A stretch of 64,000 nucleotides of DNA from Austropuccinia psidii. Lineage: Eukaryota > Basidiomycota > Pucciniomycetes > Pucciniales > Sphaerophragmiaceae. The DNA lies in assembly GCA_023105745.1 (NCBI GenBank), contig JALGQZ010000006.1, forward strand, positions 66,136,316-66,200,315, in the 5' to 3' direction. Positions 35,866 through 47,450 of this stretch are shown here, piece after piece. The notes below the pieces were generated by a model that saw only the letters and a list, made by a program, of their open reading frames with translations, was not told where the DNA came from and searched no databases. Positions within the stretch are counted from its first letter, which is position 1. Each line of letters opens with the position of its first letter. The translations under genes were made by a program, and so were the position numbers.

Positions 35866-36290
35866 ATTATGACCGCCGGTCATAATTTGGTTCTTTGAGA
35901 TAGGAAGAGAGAAAATATGGAAAGGAAAACAAGAAGAAACAAAAACCAACCAAAAAAGCTAGGCTATTCAGATACAGAAAAAGAAGATAGAAGATGTTCA
36001 AAATGTCAAAATTATGACCGCCGGTCATAATTTTCCCTAAAAGCAAGAAAATTATATCAAGACATGGGAGAAAAATCAACCAAACAAGCTAGGCCATTCA
36101 GATACAGAAAAAGAAAATAGAAGAAGTTCAAAATGTCAAAATTATGACCGCCGGTCATAATTTGCCATAAAGCAAGAAAACTATATCAAGAAAGGGAAGA
36201 AAAACCAACCAAACAAGCGAAGCCATTCAGATACAGAAAAGAAATATCAAAGAATTTAAAATGTCAAATTATGACCGCCGGTCATAAAAT
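35866..36290 (+). repeat. Four copies of a 21-bp palindrome within a 130-bp repeat unit
   Basis: ATTATGACCG, one C, CGGTCATAAT: a perfect inverted repeat at 35866-35886, 36011-36031 and 36141-36161, and with one outer mismatch at 36268-36288. The surrounding unit (GCTAGGCNATTCAGATACAG and following A-rich DNA) repeats with spacing 145, 130 and 127 bp. CpGs within the arms are kept in all four. Confidence 0.85.
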
Positions 36291-36423
36291 GAACACTTCA
36301 ATACAGAAAATAATTCAGCTCATCAAAAGGCTGCTATAAATACTGGATGACGTTCTTATAGCCCCAAATTAATGAGTTTAGCCAATCTTTGACAAGCACG
36401 CATCCTTCCAGCATTTTCAATAA

Positions 36424-36560
36424 GGAAAAAAAAAAATTTCAACAAAAAAAAAAAAAAAAAAAAAAAATTTTCAACATAAAAAAAAAAAAAAATTATTTCA
36501 ACATAAAAAAAAAAAAAAAAAAAAAATTTTTTTTTCAACATAAAAAAAATTTATAATAAC
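36424..36560 (+). repeat. Poly-A blocks separated by TTTCAACATA
   Basis: Four or five runs of 9 to 23 A separated by TTTCAACA or TTTCAACATA. Run lengths in an assembly are uncertain here. A TATAAATA-like box occurs just upstream near 36337. Confidence 0.75.
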
Positions 36561-36623
36561 AAAAATAAATAAAATAAACTGTTGTGATTAAAATTAAGGA
36601 TAAAAAGATCAGATCAAATAAAG

Positions 36624-37320
36624 AAGGCTAAAATTAGTCTTTGTATGACTTTAAACTACAGGGTAGCAACCTTAAGGCTAAAATTAGTCCTTGTATGACT
36701 TTAAACTACAGGGTAGCAACCTGAAGGCTAAAATTAGTCCTTGTATGACTTTAAACTACAGGGTAGCAACCTGAAGGCTAAAGATAGTCCTTGTATGACT
36801 TTAAACTACAGGGTAGCAACCTGAAGGCTAAAATTAGTCCTTGTATGACTTTAAACTACAGGGTAGCAACCTTAAGGCTAAAATTAGTCCTTGTATGACT
36901 TTAAACTACAGGGTAGCAACCTGAAGGCTAAAATTAGTCCTTGTATGACTTTAAACTACAGGGTAGCAACCTGAAGGCTAAAGATAGTCCTTGTATGACT
37001 TTAAACTACAGGGTAGCAACCTGAAGGATATAATTAGTCCTTGTATGACTTTAAACTACAGGGTAGCAACCTTAAGGCTAAAATTAGTCCTTGTATGACT
37101 TTAAACTACAGGGTAGCAACCTGAAGGCTAAAGATAGTCCTTGTATGACTTTAAACTACAGGGTAGCAACCTGAAGGCTAAAATTAGTCCTTGTATGACT
37201 TTAAACTACAGGGTAGCAACCTTAAGGCTAAAATTAGTCCTTGTATGACTTTAAACTACAGGGTAACAACCTGAAGGCTAAAATTTAGTCTTTGTATGAC
37301 TCAAACTACAGGGGTAGCAC
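36624..37320 (+). repeat. 50-bp tandem array, 14 copies
   Basis: The unit reads AAGGCTAAAATTAGTCC, TTGTATGACTTTAAACTACA, GGGTAGCAACCTG. GGGTAGCAAC recurs every 50 bp from 36661 to 37211, then as GGGTAACAAC at 37261 and GGGGTAGCAC at 37312. Variants (AAAATTAG/AAAGATAG and CTTAAGG/CTGAAGG) recur in the same order with a period of several units, which shows that larger blocks were duplicated as well. No ORF crosses it. Confidence 0.95.
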
Positions 37321-37443
37321 ACCAGAGGGCTGAATATGGAAGTAAAATCAAGGAATCAAGAAATAAAAAAAATGAAGATATCAAAATTAACAACTAAATT
37401 GAATAATAGGAAAATGAAGAACATTCAATGAAACAAAATATCA

Positions 37444-37899
37444 ACAAGAGAAGAGCTATTGGAAGCAAGAGCATTACAGATTGCAGCAAAAGAGGAAACA
37501 AGATTAGCAGCAGCAGAGAAATTAAGAAATTCAAGACACAAATCAGTTCAATATTTGGACAAAAAGATGGCACATAGACTGAGAAATCCACTTGAACCAG
37601 GGGACTTGGTATTAGTTTATAATAAACCACTTGAGTCACAGTGGGGATTACTCTTCAAGAACCGTTGGAATGGACCTTATAGAGTCATAAATCAAGTTCA
37701 TAATGGACCTTATGAGCTTGAAGAATTGGATGGCACCAAACTTACAAGAAAATTTGCAGCAAGTCCCATCAAGAGGTTTTATCCAAGAGAAAAGGAAGCT
37801 CCATTAAGTTCAGAGTCAGAAAATGAAAGCAGTGAAGAAATTGAAGATGAAGCGTTAATATTGGAGGGAGAAGAAATTGAACAAAATGAATATGATTGA
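37444..37899 (+). pseudogene. Guest 2 integrase C-terminal remnant
   Basis: Open from about 37444 (TREELLEARALQIAAKEETR) to TGA 37897-37899. It matches the end of Ty3/Gypsy integrases: a basic helix, KKMAHRLRNPLEPGDLVLVY, then WGLLFKNRWNGPYRV, LEELDGTKL and ASPIKRFYPRE, that is, the DNA-binding SH3-like domain, followed by an acidic tail. The catalytic core that should precede it is absent; the 50-bp array ends about 120 bp upstream. The integrity of this end next to the array suggests an internal deletion between ORF2 and this point in an ancestor, with the fragment kept perhaps because it lies close to the polypurine tract. Confidence 0.8.
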
Positions 37900-37941
37900 T
37901 AATGGCAAGCTTTTCAACTGGAATGCTGGGGACAGCATTAA

Positions 37942-37954
37942 ATGGAGAGGGGGA
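37942..37954 (+). other. Guest 2 polypurine tract
   Basis: GGAGAGGGGGA directly before TGTGGTATTCC of the 3' LTR. Confidence 0.75.
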
Positions 37955-40238
37955 TGTGGTATTCCATACCATTAGTACCAGTTTTAAGCTTACCAATAAA
38001 ACAAAAAAAATGATAATACGCAAAACATATTTACACATTACAACTACAAATCTCAAAAAGAAATATACAATACACAGCCTCAAGATCTTATCAAAACAGT
38101 ATAGTATCAAAGGATATATCCACCTTATCGCATCATCAATAACAAGTTACGTCATTAAAGGCAGTTAATCTAAATAAAGGTATATGAAAATAGACCAAAG
38201 CATCAGAAGCTGTATTTTTCCCACCTTGACTCAATTGAAAGAAGAAATACCTCAAGGCTATGCATAAAATTACAATATATTTTCCAAGAACAAATGTTTG
38301 CTTAGTAATAATGGCACGCAGCAAACTTGATAGAAATGATGCAATCTCCATAGGAAATAATACAATACTAAAACAGAAACACCAGCATAATTTTCTCATA
38401 TATATCATATGACTAGAAGAATTTTCAATTGTCAGGAGCTGTATTTTCTCCACTTTCTTGGCAAAAAGAAAATCTCACCAGCATAATTATCTCAAACACA
38501 TCACATGATTTTGATAAGAAAAAGTACCACTAGCATAATTCTCTCATAATATACGTAAAAATAGAAACAAAAATAATTTCCCCGCCTTCAAAAAAAACAT
38601 CACCAGCCAAATTATCTCAAATACATCACATGATTTTGATAAGAAAAAGCACCACCAGCATAATTCTCTCAGAAAATACATAACACAGTCATCAAAAAAA
38701 TGAAAGTGTCACCAGCAAAATTATCTCGAAGACATCACATGATTTTGATAAGGAACAGAAACACCAGCATAATTTTCACATATATATCATATGACTAGAA
38801 GAAAGTTCAATCATCAGGAGCTGTATTTTCTCCACTTTCTTGGCAAAAAGAAAATCCCACCAGCCAAATTATCTCAAACACATCACATGATTTTGATAAG
38901 AAAAAGCACCACCAGCATAATTCTCTCAGAGCATACGTAAAAAATAGAAACAAAAATAATTTCCCTGCCTTCAAGAAAAACATCACCAGCCAAATTATCT
39001 CAAACACATCATATGATTTTGATAAGGAAAAGAACCACCAGCATAATTCTCTCATAACATACAAAAAAATAGAAACAAAAAAATACTTTCCCCACCTTCA
39101 AGAAAATCTCACCAGCCAAATTATCTCAAATACATCACATGATTTTGATAAGAAAAAGCACCACCAGCATAATTCTCTCAGCAAACACGTTGCTACACCA
39201 AAACTACACGTCTCACCAGCTAAAACATCTCAACTATGATTTTTTCTAAGTACCCTATTTTGAGAAGCTCTATGGAGGCCCAAAAGCTATAAATAGAGGT
39301 CCTCTCTCCCTCATCTTTCCCATCATCATGGAACAAGTTCCCACTATCCAGGATCACAACCATCCCTGAACTAGCAGGATATCTAGAATAGTAGTAGTGT
39401 TTTAGTAGTGAAAAGCTCAGTAGCCTTGCTCAGTAGCTTAGTATTAGTGAAGAATAGTAGTATAACCGTAGTAAAAGCTCAGTAGCCTTGCTCAGTAGCT
39501 TAGTATTAGTGAAGAATAGTAGTATAACCGTAGTAAAAGCTCAGTAGCCTTGCTCAGTAGCTTAGTATTAGTGAAGAATAGTAGTATAACCGTAGTAAAA
39601 GCTCAGTAGCCTTGCTCAGTAGCTTAGTATTAGTGAAGAATAGTAGTATTAACGTAGTAAAAAGATCAGTAGCCTTTCTCAGTGGCTTAGTATTATTAAA
39701 AAAAAGTAGTAGTGATATAAAACTCAGTATTAAAAAAAATCTAAAAAGAATCAAATGCAGTAGTCTTATTATTAGTACTCATATCAAAAAAAATCATTAT
39801 AATCAACCTAAAACCATAAAAATATATATATTCTTATCATTCTTATTAAAAAAAAAAAAAAAAAAAATTCTTATTAGTTTCATTAAAATAACAGAAACCC
39901 AAAACATATATATATATATATTAACATCACTTTTATTTAAATAAAAAAATCTTAGTGTTTATTTTATCAGAAACTTTAGATCAAAGTTTTTACTGTAGTG
40001 TTATTGATGGGTCTGATTTAGAGACTGCTGATAAGTCTTCTCTATCTGTTAAAGCCACAAATCTTATTTTATTTTGTGATTCTCTGTAGGCTGACTATTC
40101 AGTATTATTTAGAGGGGCAGCTGATACACCTTAGCACCCATGGTTATTGGACAATTCTGAAATTCAAAACAGACTTACCAATAATTTGCCCCTCAAGGTA
40201 CTGCCTTATTTCATCCCACACCAAAAGGAGTTCCCACA
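37955..40238 (+). repeat. Guest 2 3' LTR
   Basis: Same ends and repeat arrays as the 5' LTR. The 61/62-bp AAGCTCAGTAGCC unit occurs four times plus one degenerate copy (39413-39700), one more than in the 5' LTR, which explains nearly all of the 66-bp length difference. A TATAAATA box is at 39288-39295. In the first 430 bp I count about five or six differences from the 5' LTR. Confidence 0.92.
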
Positions 40239-40242
40239 ACGT

Positions 40243-43200
40243 TAGTTTTGATGAGTGATATTGCAGCCAAAGTAAATTTGGATACAGGGGCATTTTGCAC
40301 TTGTGTAGGCAGCAATTATCTCCAAATTACACTTCCTGAATGGAAAAACCATCTATTACCAATAGAAGGTGTAAAATTTAGTAGTTCCAGTAAAAATATG
40401 TACCCCTTGGGTATATTAGACACTAATCTTTTATTTTGACACCCAGCAGGAAGCATAAGAGTGAAAACTGAGATTTTGGTGATGGACAATTGCACATCTC
40501 AGCATATCATTTTTGGAAATGATTACTTGAATATTTCTGCTATTGACATCAATAGCCATAAAGACAGATATCTCACAATTGGGGATAACAAAAGACAAAA
40601 ATTTGCTTTTTCCAATATGCCAAAACAAATATCTGTAGTATCTTCTGTCAAGGATACTTACAAAGATGAATTTGTGTCTAATCAACTTGTTGAAGGACAA
40701 ATTAATCCATAATTGTCACCAAACATGAGGAATGAACTTATTAATGTGTTATACACATACAAAAATGTATTTGCCTCTGATAATGAACCATTAGGTGCTA
40801 TAAGAGGACATGAAGTTAATATTACTCTTAATATTGACAGGCCATATCCTCCAGTACTTAGAAGACCAGCTTATCCAGCCAGTCCCAGAGCTAGAGAAGC
40901 CTTGGAAAAACATATCAAAGAGTTATTCCAACTTGGTGTACTAAGGAAATTAGGCCATAATGAGGAAGTTGAAGTGACAACACCTGTTATTATTGCATGG
41001 CATAATGGCAAGTCAAGAATGGTTGCAGATTTCAGAGCATTGAATACCTACACAGTTCCAATAGGTATCCAATCCCTAGAATTCAGGAAACCTTGACTCC
41101 ATTGTCTAAAGCCAAGTATATAACATCAATGGATGCATTGAAAGGCTTCCATCAAACATTTTTGACGCCTAAAGCTAAGAAACTACTTAGAATTATCACT
41201 CACTGTGGTATTTATGAGTATCTTAGAATGCCATTTGGCATTAAAAATGCTCTGTCCCATTATCAAAGAATGATGAATACCATCTTTCCCACAGAATTGT
41301 CTGAAGGATGGCTTATCATTTATATTGACAATATTATCATATGTTCTGATTTATGGTCTTTGCACCTTGAAAGACTTGCAAGAGTACTTCACAAAGTTGC
41401 AGAAAAGAACATGAAAATTTCACTTAAGAAATGCAATTTTGGTCTTGAAGAACTCAAAGCATTAGGACATATTGTTTCTGGTTTAAGCTTGGCTATTGAC
41501 AAAAACAAAGTAGGCGCAGTGTTACTTAAGCCAATACCCCAGAATAAAAAAGAAATGATGTCTTTTCTTGGGTTTTCCAGTTATTATAGGCAACACTTGA
41601 AGGACTTTACAATTGTAGCCAAGTCACTTTATAGAATCTGTGATCAACAGACTGTATTTGAGATGGCACAGGAGAGAATTAAAGCTTATGAGAAGATAAG
41701 GAACGCTCTTACAGAAGCACCTTTACTCCTCATGCCTGACTGGAATATGCCTTTTAAATTTTACATTGATGCATGTGGAGATGGATTAGGGGAAGCCCTA
41801 CATCAAGTCCAAATTATTGATGACAAACCTACAGAAGGACCAGTTTGTTACATCTCAAGGCAAATAAAACCAACAGAAGCCAGATATGGTGCAAGCCAAA
41901 TAGAGTGCTTATTTTTGGTATGGGAACTTGAGAAGTTACACTCTTATCTTGATGGCAGTGTTTTTGAGGTGATAACTGACTGTAATGCAGTAAAATCACT
42001 TCTTAACATGAAACCTCCCAACAGACATATGTTGAGATGGCAAATAGCCATTCTAGAATAAAGAGGAAACATGACTATAGTCCACAAAGCAGGAAACATT
42101 CACAAGAATGCTGATGGACTGAGTAGGTGGTCAGTAGCCAAAAACTGTAATAACCCAGCTTATGTACCCTTGGAAGCTGAACCACAGATTCCAATTGAAG
42201 GTATTAATATAACTGATATTGGGATTGAATTCTTTGAAGAGGTCAGAGAATCTTATAAGCAAGTCAAGAATTGCCATATCTTGACTTCTTTATTAGATAA
42301 AGACTGCAAAGATACATCTTTATTTAATGCACTAGATGAAGTTTGGAGAAACTCCTATTCTGAAGGGAGATTTCACTAGTTTGATGGGATTATTTACCAC
42401 AGAACCAAACATTCTTGTGTAATGACATTATGCAGCAGCTTGCTTATCAATACAATTCTTCATGAATGCCATGATAGCATCTACTCTGGACACCTCTCAG
42501 AGGACAGAACACTTGAAAAAGTAAAGAACTGTGCATGGTGGCCATCTTGGAGAAAAGACACCATTGAATATTGCCATACCTGTGACAGATGCCAAAGCGC
42601 AAACAGGAGTACAGGCAAGAAATTTGGACTTATGATCCATATTCAAGAACCAAACTTCCCTTGGGAAGTTGTTCACATGGATTGGGTCACAGCACTTCCT
42701 CCAAGTGGTGACAAATGTTATAATGCTTGTTTAGTCATTGTAGACAGATATAGCAAGACTCCCATATTCTTACCATTTCATAAAGATGACACTGCTTCGG
42801 ACACAGCTCTTCTTCTATGGAGTAGAGTTATTTCTCCTACAGGATTATTTAAGAATCCAAGTTCACATCTGCACTTTGGACCAATCTTCATAGATTGTTT
42901 GGGACTAAGTTATCATTCTCTACAGCATATCACCCTCAAACAGATGGGCTAGCAGAGAGGATGATTCAAGCTTTAGAAGACATGATCAGGAGATTTTGTA
43001 CTTATGGGTTAGAATTCAAAGACTCAGATGGCTTTACCCATGACTGGTGCACTCTGATACCTGCACTAGAATTGGCATACAAGACATCAGTCCATTCTTC
43101 CACAGGACAAACTCCTGCTATGTTAGAAAAAGGATGGAATACAAGACCCCCAGCAGACACACTGAGGAAAGACTTGATTGACATTCATCCTACAGCTTCC

Positions 43201-43755
43201 AGCTTCAAAATAATGCTTGATAAAGTAAAACATCATGCAAAGCAAAGTATGGATGATGCTTTTGATTATGCAAAACAGAAGTGGGACAAGAGTCATAAAG
43301 TACCAGACTTCAAAGTAGGGGACTTAGTTCTAGTTTCAACCTTAATTTTTAATAATATCAAAGGCCCAAAGAAACTTCAAGATTCTTATGTAGGACCTTT
43401 TGTTATTGTTGCCTTACATGGAACCAATGCAATTCAAGTGTAATTGAGTGGTGAATTGGAAAATAAACACCCCACGTTTCCAGTCAGCTTGATAAAGCCT
43501 TATCAACCAGCTGATAAAGAATTGTTTCCTTCAAGGAACCCGACTCCTTTAACCATTCCACCAGTGGAACAGAATGAAGACCAAAAGATAAAGAAATTCA
43601 TTAAAGAAAGGGGACTTAAGGGTAAAAATCAGAGAGAATATCTTGTCAGATATAGAAATCCAGTACATGAAGATGAATGGCTGGCAGAATCAGATATACC
43701 TGACTCAGATAAACTCTTGAGAAGATTTAGACATGAAAGAAGGCCACAAGCCTGA
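40243..43755 (+). pseudogene. pol: Host element protease-RT-RNase H-integrase-chromo tail, dead copy
   Basis: Begins in frame with host gag after the guest 2 TSD. Protease LDTGAFCTCVG at 40278 on. RT follows with [30 protein letters not shown] near 41220 and YIDN at 41321-41332, where an active RT has Y-x-D-D. RNase [12 protein letters not shown] near 41765 and [11 protein letters not shown] near 41975. Integrase finger near 42460-42600, first Asp in HMDWVT at 42680, Glu in DGLAERMIQ near 42950. The second Asp (SDRD, kept in the copy at 11840) is missing through a small deletion with a frameshift near 42855. The C-terminus has VGDLVLVST and a chromo-like end (EYLVRYRNPVHEDEWLAESD). Stops at 40437, 40710, 42059, 42377 and 43441 and a 1-nt loss near 41062 complete the damage. 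Confidence 0.9.
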
Positions 43756-43888
43756 ATATGTCTATAAATGTGCTTTAAATTACTTGATTTGAGTAATGTA
43801 AAGAGGTTGGACAGTGGACATCACCCCCCTTTTGGACTTTTTTATTATTTCTACCATTGATAAAATTTTAGTACAATTTTATTGTTTG

Positions 43889-43899
43889 GTGGGAGGGAA
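43889..43899 (+). other. Host element polypurine tract
   Basis: GGTGGGAGGGAA directly before the 3' LTR start TGTGAGGC. Confidence 0.7.
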
Positions 43900-45822
43900 T
43901 GTGAGGCTTGAGGTATATTTTACGTACCCAAATAGGCCACAATTATCTTAAAAATGAATTTTGAATTATGCATAACTCATAAGTCATGCATATATCCAAA
44001 ATTCATCATTTTTAATTTCAGAAAAGATGAAGAGCTTTTCATTGAGTAAGTAAATCCATGGATTTAAGACCAGATTTGGATTCTACACAAAATTTCATCT
44101 AGGATAGCTGCATAGAGTGAATAAGCTCAAATTAACTCTTTGAGGTGGTAAAATGGAAAATACTTCAATACCACATCATCAATACCACATAAAAGATCCG
44201 TGAAAATTTTTGTTTTTCTTAATTTCATGCCAAAATAATGGGAATGTGAGAAATCCCATGTTACATTTACACTAAGAATAGTGTTATGCATGTTTTGAGC
44301 ACTTAATATCATGGTATTCTTACATGGACTTTTGGTAAACCCCTAGTGGGTATCTCACTTTAAGCTTGAATTTCTATTTTGACGTGAAAAATAGGCAAGG
44401 GGGACAAAAGACATCAAAGAGAGCCAGGTTACCAAACTTCTGAGGCCTCAGAGGCGTGGACAGCTCCAAAGCTTGGATCCATGGCTGATCTTGGCCTAAT
44501 TGGTAAACTAAAAACTTTTGGGAACTTTGTTACCATGTTACAACTACAGTAAAACTTCAGAAAATAGCAAATAAACCTGCTATTTTGACATGCCAAGGAG
44601 GTAAAAAGCTACTTAGACTCCTGTAACCATGTCAATTCTTAATGACTTTCCTTGGATAAACCCCAAAAGAGTAATTAAAACCCTTTTTGGACTTGTATCA
44701 ATTGATTTACCTCATAGCAACCAGTGAAACACTGATATTTGCAATTCTACGTAGAAATGAGGTAAGAACTTCAAAAATTCATTAAAAATACAATTCTTGA
44801 TGAATCGTTCTGAATCTATTAGGACTAATGGAGAACTGTATTATCTATGGTACAACCAAAAATAATTACAGTCTTACTAGTAATATTAAACGTTTTACTT
44901 ACAGTCCATTTTTGACTATTCTACGTGAAACACTGAATCTTCAAAAACTCACAGTAATTACAACCTGTGATGAAATTCGCAAGAACATTGATAACTTTGA
45001 GAAATCAATGATTATTTTGGAATAAAAGAAGATTTACAGATGTTACACCTTTTATTCTTAACCATATTGGGGTTGGTAGTCATGTAAAAGCATTAATTAA
45101 GTAATTATGATAATCTTACGTGACAACAGATGATGCAATCAATAATACAAAAGGATTTATTGCTTTCTCACTCACTGGTTTTTCAGTTTGCTCCATGGCA
45201 CGCCTCTGTGAGCTGTTGTTGACTTAAAAGAGGCCTCCTCTTGCTGTTTTTTCCACATCATCATCTTATTATCATTTAAACCATTATTACCAACAAGTAA
45301 GTATTAGTTACAGCTATTCTTAAGTGTTTTAAATCTTTCAGAATCAATCAGAAAGACGTGAAATCATAGAATCAAGCTATATATTGTTGTAATATCGTTA
45401 TAAATCCATTTTGATCCTTAAAATCCACAATTCTACCTCAAATCTCTCTATATTATCTTTCAATAAGTTCTTTGGAATAATAGTGAGTGATTTATTTTTA
45501 ATTATTAAAGTTTTTCTCTAACATTAGTTTTCTTCAATAATTATCATTATAATTATTCTTGCAAAAGATAATTATATATTAAAATAATTTTATTATTTTA
45601 ATAAAAGAAGTTTTATTATTAAAATCTTCTTGTAATTGATTCTTGTAGACAATTACTTGCTCACTGTTAAAATCACTATTAGTGCTTAACATGTGAAAGA
45701 AATAATTCTTTAATTATTGAATTGTGGTCACAATAATATTTTATTATTATATTTCATAAGAACAGACATAGTACTATTGATTAATAGTAATATTATCATC
45801 AGTTTCATAGTCACATCTTACA
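43900..45822 (+). repeat. 3' LTR of the host element
   Basis: TGTGAGGCTTGAGG to CATCTTACA, 1923 bp, the same length as the 5' LTR, followed by the TSD ATTCC at 45823-45827. Confidence 0.92.
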
Positions 45823-45827
45823 ATTCC

Positions 45828-46585
45828 TCTCCCAAGTTAAAGAAAGCCTAGAACCTCCCCCCAAATTCCCTCAAATTTTCTGTTTATTCTGTCATAAACA
45901 GAAGCTGTGCACATATTTTGAAATTTGACATATAACAAGTCTTCCAGGGAGTAACAGCTTGCAGTAGTTGGCCACATATCAGCTTTTCCAAGATAATAAT
46001 CTCAGGGTGGGGTGTAAAGTAGCCCCTCAGAATGTTGTGACTGAATAGGGTTATTGCAGTGGTGAGACAGTGTATGGTGGACCTTTTGGTTCCCCATCTC
46101 TCTACCATATTTCAAGCTGATAAATTTAAAATACTAACTCTTTATTGATATATGTTGAGCTTTAAGTCCATTCATGTGACCCCCATACACAACTTTAAGT
46201 GTGAATGCGTAATTCTTGCTCAACTAAATTGTAAAATTTTACCTTATTAAAAAGGTTATATGGGTTTTATGAAACAGAGGAATTCAGAGTGAAAATGTTT
46301 CACCCATATAATAATCAGCATTATGATTAACAAATGTTGTATCCTAGATTGGCTAATAATATTAGAGCTAATTATAATCATATTAATGATGATTCAAGCC
46401 ATCCATACGTACTTTCTTGTTTGAATCTGATTGCATATTCTCAGAATATTCTCTGCATTTATATTAGCTCCACTAGCCAATCATATGACCAAATGGATCC
46501 AGATTAACTTATAGTAACTGAGTCAATCCTGATTCCACAAGTATGGTTAACTCAATTCCATATAAATTTAGACAAGAAATAATCT
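45828..46585. other. Stretch right of the nest, possibly the displaced end of the 12752 LTR
   Basis: Before the nest inserted, this DNA was joined to 13366. It may thus contain the right part of the LTR that starts at 12752. No gene is supported; a 74-codon minus-strand ORF (45884-46108) shows no domain. A TGACA occurs near 45925-45930. Confidence 0.35.
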
Positions 46586-46589
46586 GTGA

Positions 46590-47450
46590 TTAAGGTATCA
46601 ATTATTACAAACCACAATCAGCTGAATCAATCACCTCACATAGCCACATTACAAGTCAACTTCAAAGTACAATGGCAAATGAAATTATCCCAAAAATGGA
46701 AAATTTACAGAAGAGGAGAAAAACAAAGAACTCAAAACTTTATGATTCAAATAGGTACTTTTAAAAAGATAGGCAAAATGGGGAAGACAGCAAACATTAA
46801 TAATAATTCAGCTTTGCAAAAATGTATGACTATGTGGAGATTGAGAAATACTACAACAATTGATTTGGTAATTGGAAAAAAACCAATTGGGAGAAAGAAG
46901 GAATACTTTCTTTGTAAAGCACTTAAATATTAATTTCAAAAAAGGAACTAGAAACCTGGACACCAACAAAATTAAATAAAGGTGGCAAATTTACAAGCAC
47001 AAATATATATTAGCATCAAAAAATGAAAAAAGTACTGGGGCTGGAACTGAACTTGGAAATGAAATAACACTAAAAAAACATCTGGAAAATCAATGTCCTT
47101 TCTATAGAGAAATGGATGCTATTTTTGGAAACAAATCCAATGTATGAGGTCCTTATTCTAATGATACTGGTAAAAAAGGAAAAATTAATAGTTAATGGGA
47201 CATGGAAGGTGATACAAATGATGATAGCAATAAGGATGAGCTAAGAAGTCATAAGGAGAAAATACCCAGAGTAGTCCAAGCTGATCAAAGGGTAAAATCA
47301 TTGGAGCCTAAAATGGTTTTGGTGAAAGCTCAAGTGAAACCAATGAAGGTGGGTCCAAAAGGAGGCTTTCCTTCCAAATTCATTCATAGGAGAGATAAGG
47401 CATTCCTGGCGGCTTTGTAGTGTATTATGGGAAAATGTGAAATTCAGATT
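46590..47450 (+). pseudogene. Myb/SANT-like partner protein of a PIF/Harbinger element, decayed
   Basis: Pieces in two or three frames. FTEEEKNKEL near 46700 could be the start of a SANT-type helix. From about 46980 one frame reads RWQIYKHKYILASKNEKSTG, then LENQCPFYREMDAIFGNKSN up to 47145, then a stop. That is the pattern RW-YK-KY ... TG-G ... LE-CP-F-MD-IFG-K-NV of the DNA-binding partner proteins of fungal Harbinger elements. A charged tail (MEGDTNDDSNKDELRSHKEK, 47202-47420) follows. Stops and frameshifts are frequent. It is convergent with the transposase below, which fits a two-gene Harbinger element. The family call rests on pattern memory. Confidence 0.55.

Larger units (their letters stand above)
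28364..40238 (+). mobile_element. Guest 2: LTR retrotransposon without RT (11.9 kb, non-autonomous)
   Basis: LTRs of 2218 bp (28364-30581) and 2284 bp (37955-40238) with perfect TGTGG and CCACA ends, and a 4-bp target duplication ACGT at 28360-28363 and 40239-40242. The interior has gag-protease, a second ORF, three kinds of internal repeats, an integrase C-terminal remnant and a polypurine tract. No RT, RNase H or integrase catalytic motif can be found between 30582 and 37954 in any frame. It therefore needs enzymes from a relative. The LTRs differ by few substitutions, which makes it the youngest layer of the nest. Confidence 0.92.
13372..45822 (+). mobile_element. Host Ty3/Gypsy retrotransposon split by two nested elements (32.4 kb)
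   Basis: Both LTRs begin TGTGAG and end CTTACA, and each is 1923 bp. The 5-bp target duplication ATTCC is present at 13367-13371 and 45823-45827, so the two LTRs belong to one insertion. Removing guest 1 (16955-27256 plus one TSD) and guest 2 (28364-40238 plus one TSD) leaves an element of about 10.3 kb. Its order is LTR, leader, gag with a CCHC knuckle, protease, RT, RNase H, integrase, chromo-like tail, polypurine tract, LTR. The frame is continuous across both removal points. The element is now dead: see the pol entry. Confidence 0.93.

Noticed and set aside
36356..36541. Phe-rich minus-strand ORF
   Set aside because: Pure translation of poly-A/T tracts.
36624..37320. 50-bp array as a CRISPR array or centromeric satellite
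   Set aside because: There are no unique spacers (the whole unit repeats), and it is confined to one retrotransposon interior.
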